Below the pieces are notes generated by a model, which did no database searches, had not been told where the DNA came from, and saw nothing but the letters and a program-made list of their open reading frames with translations. A DNA stretch of 14,466 nucleotides from assembly GCA_021732945.1 (NCBI GenBank), contig JAKFWB010000283.1:1-14466 (forward strand), read 5' to 3'. Source of the stretch: Porphyrobacter sp. Lineage in GTDB: Bacteria; Pseudomonadota; Alphaproteobacteria; Sphingomonadales; Sphingomonadaceae. Below, piece after piece: positions 13,272 through 14,466 of the stretch (position 1 is its first letter; each line of letters begins with the position of its first letter). The translations under genes and the position numbers were made by a program.

Positions 13272-14305
13272 GCGAGAATGTCTATATCATCGGCGCAGGG
13301 ATCCATCCCTTTGGCCGCACTGATGGCCGTTCGGGCCGCGAACAGGGCGTCTATGCCGTGCGCGAGGCGCTGGGCGATGCGGGGCTCGATTGGCCCGATA
13401 TCGAATGCGCATACGGCGGCTCGGCTGCGGCGGGCAATGCCGACATCATGGTGAACGAGCTGGGGCTGACCTCGCTCCCCTTCACCAACGTCGCCAATGG
13501 TTGCGCCACCGGCGGCAGCGCGCTGGCCGCATCGCAGCAGGCGATTGCGAGCGGGATGTATGACCTCGCGCTGGCGGTCGGGTTCGACAAGCATCCGCGC
13601 GGGGCCTTCAACGCCAAGCCTGCCGATTACGGCCTACCCGAGTGGTACGGCCAGACCGGGATGATGCTGACCACCCAGTTCTTCGCGCTCAAGATCCAGC
13701 GTTACATGCAATTGCACGGCATCACCCGCACGACGCTGGGCCGGGTGGCGGAAAAGGCGTTTCGCAACGGCACCCTCGCGCCGCATGCGTGGCGGCGCAG
13801 CCCGGTCGATCTGGAAACGATCCTCAATGCGCCGATGATCAACGATCCGCTGACCAAATACATGTTCTGCTCGCCGGCCGAGGGCGCGGTGGCGCTGATC
13901 CTCGCGTCCGAAAAGAAGATGAAGGAGCTGGGCGCAGACGGGGTGAAAATCCGCGCGGTGGCGGTGAAAACTCGTCCGCCCAATTCGTTCGAGGTGTTTC
14001 AGGCCGGCATCAGCATCGAGGAGGGCGGCAAGCCCACCGTGCTCGCCAGCCAAGCCGCGTTTGAACGCGCCGGGGTCGGCCCCGAGGATATCGGCGTGGC
14101 GCAGTTGCAGGACACTGAAAGCGGCGCGGAAATCATGCACATGGCCGAGAACGGCTTCTGCAAGGATGGTGAGCAGGAAGAATGGCTCGCCAATGGCTGG
14201 TCGGAGATTGGCGGGCGCTTGCCGGTCAACACCGATGGCGGGTGCCTCGCCTGCGGGGAGCCGGTGGGGGCGTCGGGCCTGCGGCAGGTTTACGAGAATG
14301 TCTAA
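13268..14305 (+). CDS. Thiolase / SCP-x (lipid-transfer type) protein, truncated by in-frame TAA
   Basis: 345 residues as read. MSENVYIIGAGIHPFGRT, FTNVANGCATGGSAL (72-85) with the nucleophile-position Cys79, CSPAEGAVALIL (201-212) and NTDGGCLACGEPVGASGL (321-338) identify a thiolase of the SCP-x/Ltp group; the usual GHP is GEP. Such proteins cleave or retro-aldol beta-keto or beta-hydroxy acyl-CoAs and pair with DUF35 partners. The start at ATG 13268 overlaps the DUF35 stop. The stop, TAA at 14303-14305, falls inside a conserved region: the next codons in the same frame continue the family's C-terminus to TGA 14417-14419. Without that tail the terminal strand and its conserved YGAPG segment are lost, so activity is doubtful unless the stop is read through or is an error. 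The intact gene would be 384 codons including its stop, normal for the family. Confidence 0.9.
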   Translation: MSENVYIIGAGIHPFGRTDGRSGREQGVYAVREALGDAGLDWPDIECAYGGSAAAGNADIMVNELGLTSLPFTNVANGCATGGSALAASQQAIASGMYDLALAVGFDKHPRGAFNAKPADYGLPEWYGQTGMMLTTQFFALKIQRYMQLHGITRTTLGRVAEKAFRNGTLAPHAWRRSPVDLETILNAPMINDPLTKYMFCSPAEGAVALILASEKKMKELGADGVKIRAVAVKTRPPNSFEVFQAGISIEEGGKPTVLASQAAFERAGVGPEDIGVAQLQDTESGAEIMHMAENGFCKDGEQEEWLANGWSEIGGRLPVNTDGGCLACGEPVGASGLRQVYENV

Positions 14306-14419
14306 CAGCTGCGCGGGCGGGCGGGTGAACGGCAAGTGCAGGGGAACCCAAGGCTGGGTTACTCCCACGTTTACGGCGCGCCGGGACTGTCCGCCGTCGC
14401 CATTCTGGAGCGCGAATGA
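14306..14419 (+). pseudogene. Orphaned C-terminal thiolase tail after the in-frame TAA
   Basis: In frame with the thiolase, the codons after TAA encode QLRGRAGERQV, a hallmark of SCP-x thiolase C-termini, then LGYSHVYGAPGLSAVAILER and a TGA at 14417-14419. That TGA overlaps the ATG of the following SDR (ATGA), the same coupling used between other genes in this operon. This shows the ancestral thiolase ended here and that the TAA is a later change or an error. There is no sign of frameshift or decay in the tail. Confidence 0.87.
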
Positions 14420-14466
14420 ACCGGATGCAGGGCAAGGTCGCGCTGATTTCGGGCGGCGCGGAAGGG
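14416..14466 (+). CDS. SDR family oxidoreductase, N-terminal fragment (continues past window)
   Basis: The 17 codons in the window read MNRMQGKVALISGGAEG, the beta-strand and glycine-rich turn that open short-chain dehydrogenases. ATG 14416 overlaps the ancestral thiolase stop as ATGA and has GGAG 5 bases upstream. ATG 14425 is in frame but too far from that site. It would be the fifth gene of the P450-led operon, likely oxidising a hydroxyl intermediate; the rest of the gene is needed for more. Confidence 0.8.
   Translation, partial: MNRMQGKVALISGGAEG

Overview
The window is high-GC, tightly packed bacterial DNA. Codon use, gene families and the dispersed repeats look like an alphaproteobacterium of the Sphingomonadales (Erythrobacter/Novosphingobium type). 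That placement is inference from gene style, not from a marker gene. I see no rRNA, tRNA, transposase, phage gene, CRISPR, regulator or transporter. Almost everything is a catabolic enzyme for hydrophobic, probably alicyclic (steroid- or terpenoid-like) compounds.

Layout. (1) 1-1535, minus: FAD dehydrogenase of the 3-ketosteroid delta1-dehydrogenase type, cut by the window edge. (2) 1617-1722: imperfect palindromic intergenic repeat. (3) 1740-2516 plus and 2595-3404 minus: two convergent short-chain dehydrogenases, with a perfect consensus parS (ParB-binding) palindrome at 2563-2578 between their stops. (4) 3527-4807, plus: SnoaL/NTF2-like protein, ABM-type monooxygenase and mobA. The mobA frame has an in-frame TAG after 26 codons. 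(5) 4794-4877: composite inverted repeat that also supplies mobA's last codons and stop. (6) 4883-5887 minus and 6007-8145 plus: a medium-chain NADPH-dependent reductase divergent from a cytoplasmic molybdopterin (bis-MGD type) oxidoreductase. (7) 8161-8233: second copy of the composite repeat. (8) 8251-10414, plus: second medium-chain reductase, ThuA-like protein and limonene-epoxide-hydrolase-like protein, joined by stop/start overlaps. (9) 10505-14466, plus: cytochrome P450, acyl-CoA dehydrogenase, DUF35 OB-fold protein, SCP-x-type thiolase, and the start of another short-chain dehydrogenase.

How the genes could work together (inference): oxygenation by P450, ABM or the epoxide/hydrolase route, alcohol/ketone and enone redox by the SDRs, medium-chain reductases and the KstD-like flavoenzyme, then CoA-thioester beta-oxidation by the acyl-CoA dehydrogenase and a DUF35/thiolase pair. 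The Mo enzyme needs a guanine-dinucleotide cofactor, the product of MobA, whose gene 1.2 kb away is interrupted here.

Points most worth a second look: the perfect parS, which suggests an origin-proximal location or a ParB-carrying replicon; two clean nonsense codons (mobA TAG at 4358-4360, thiolase TAA at 14303-14305), each followed by intact homologous coding sequence in the same frame; a DUF35 protein without its zinc-ribbon cysteines; and a two-arm repeat whose internal mismatches are conserved between copies.
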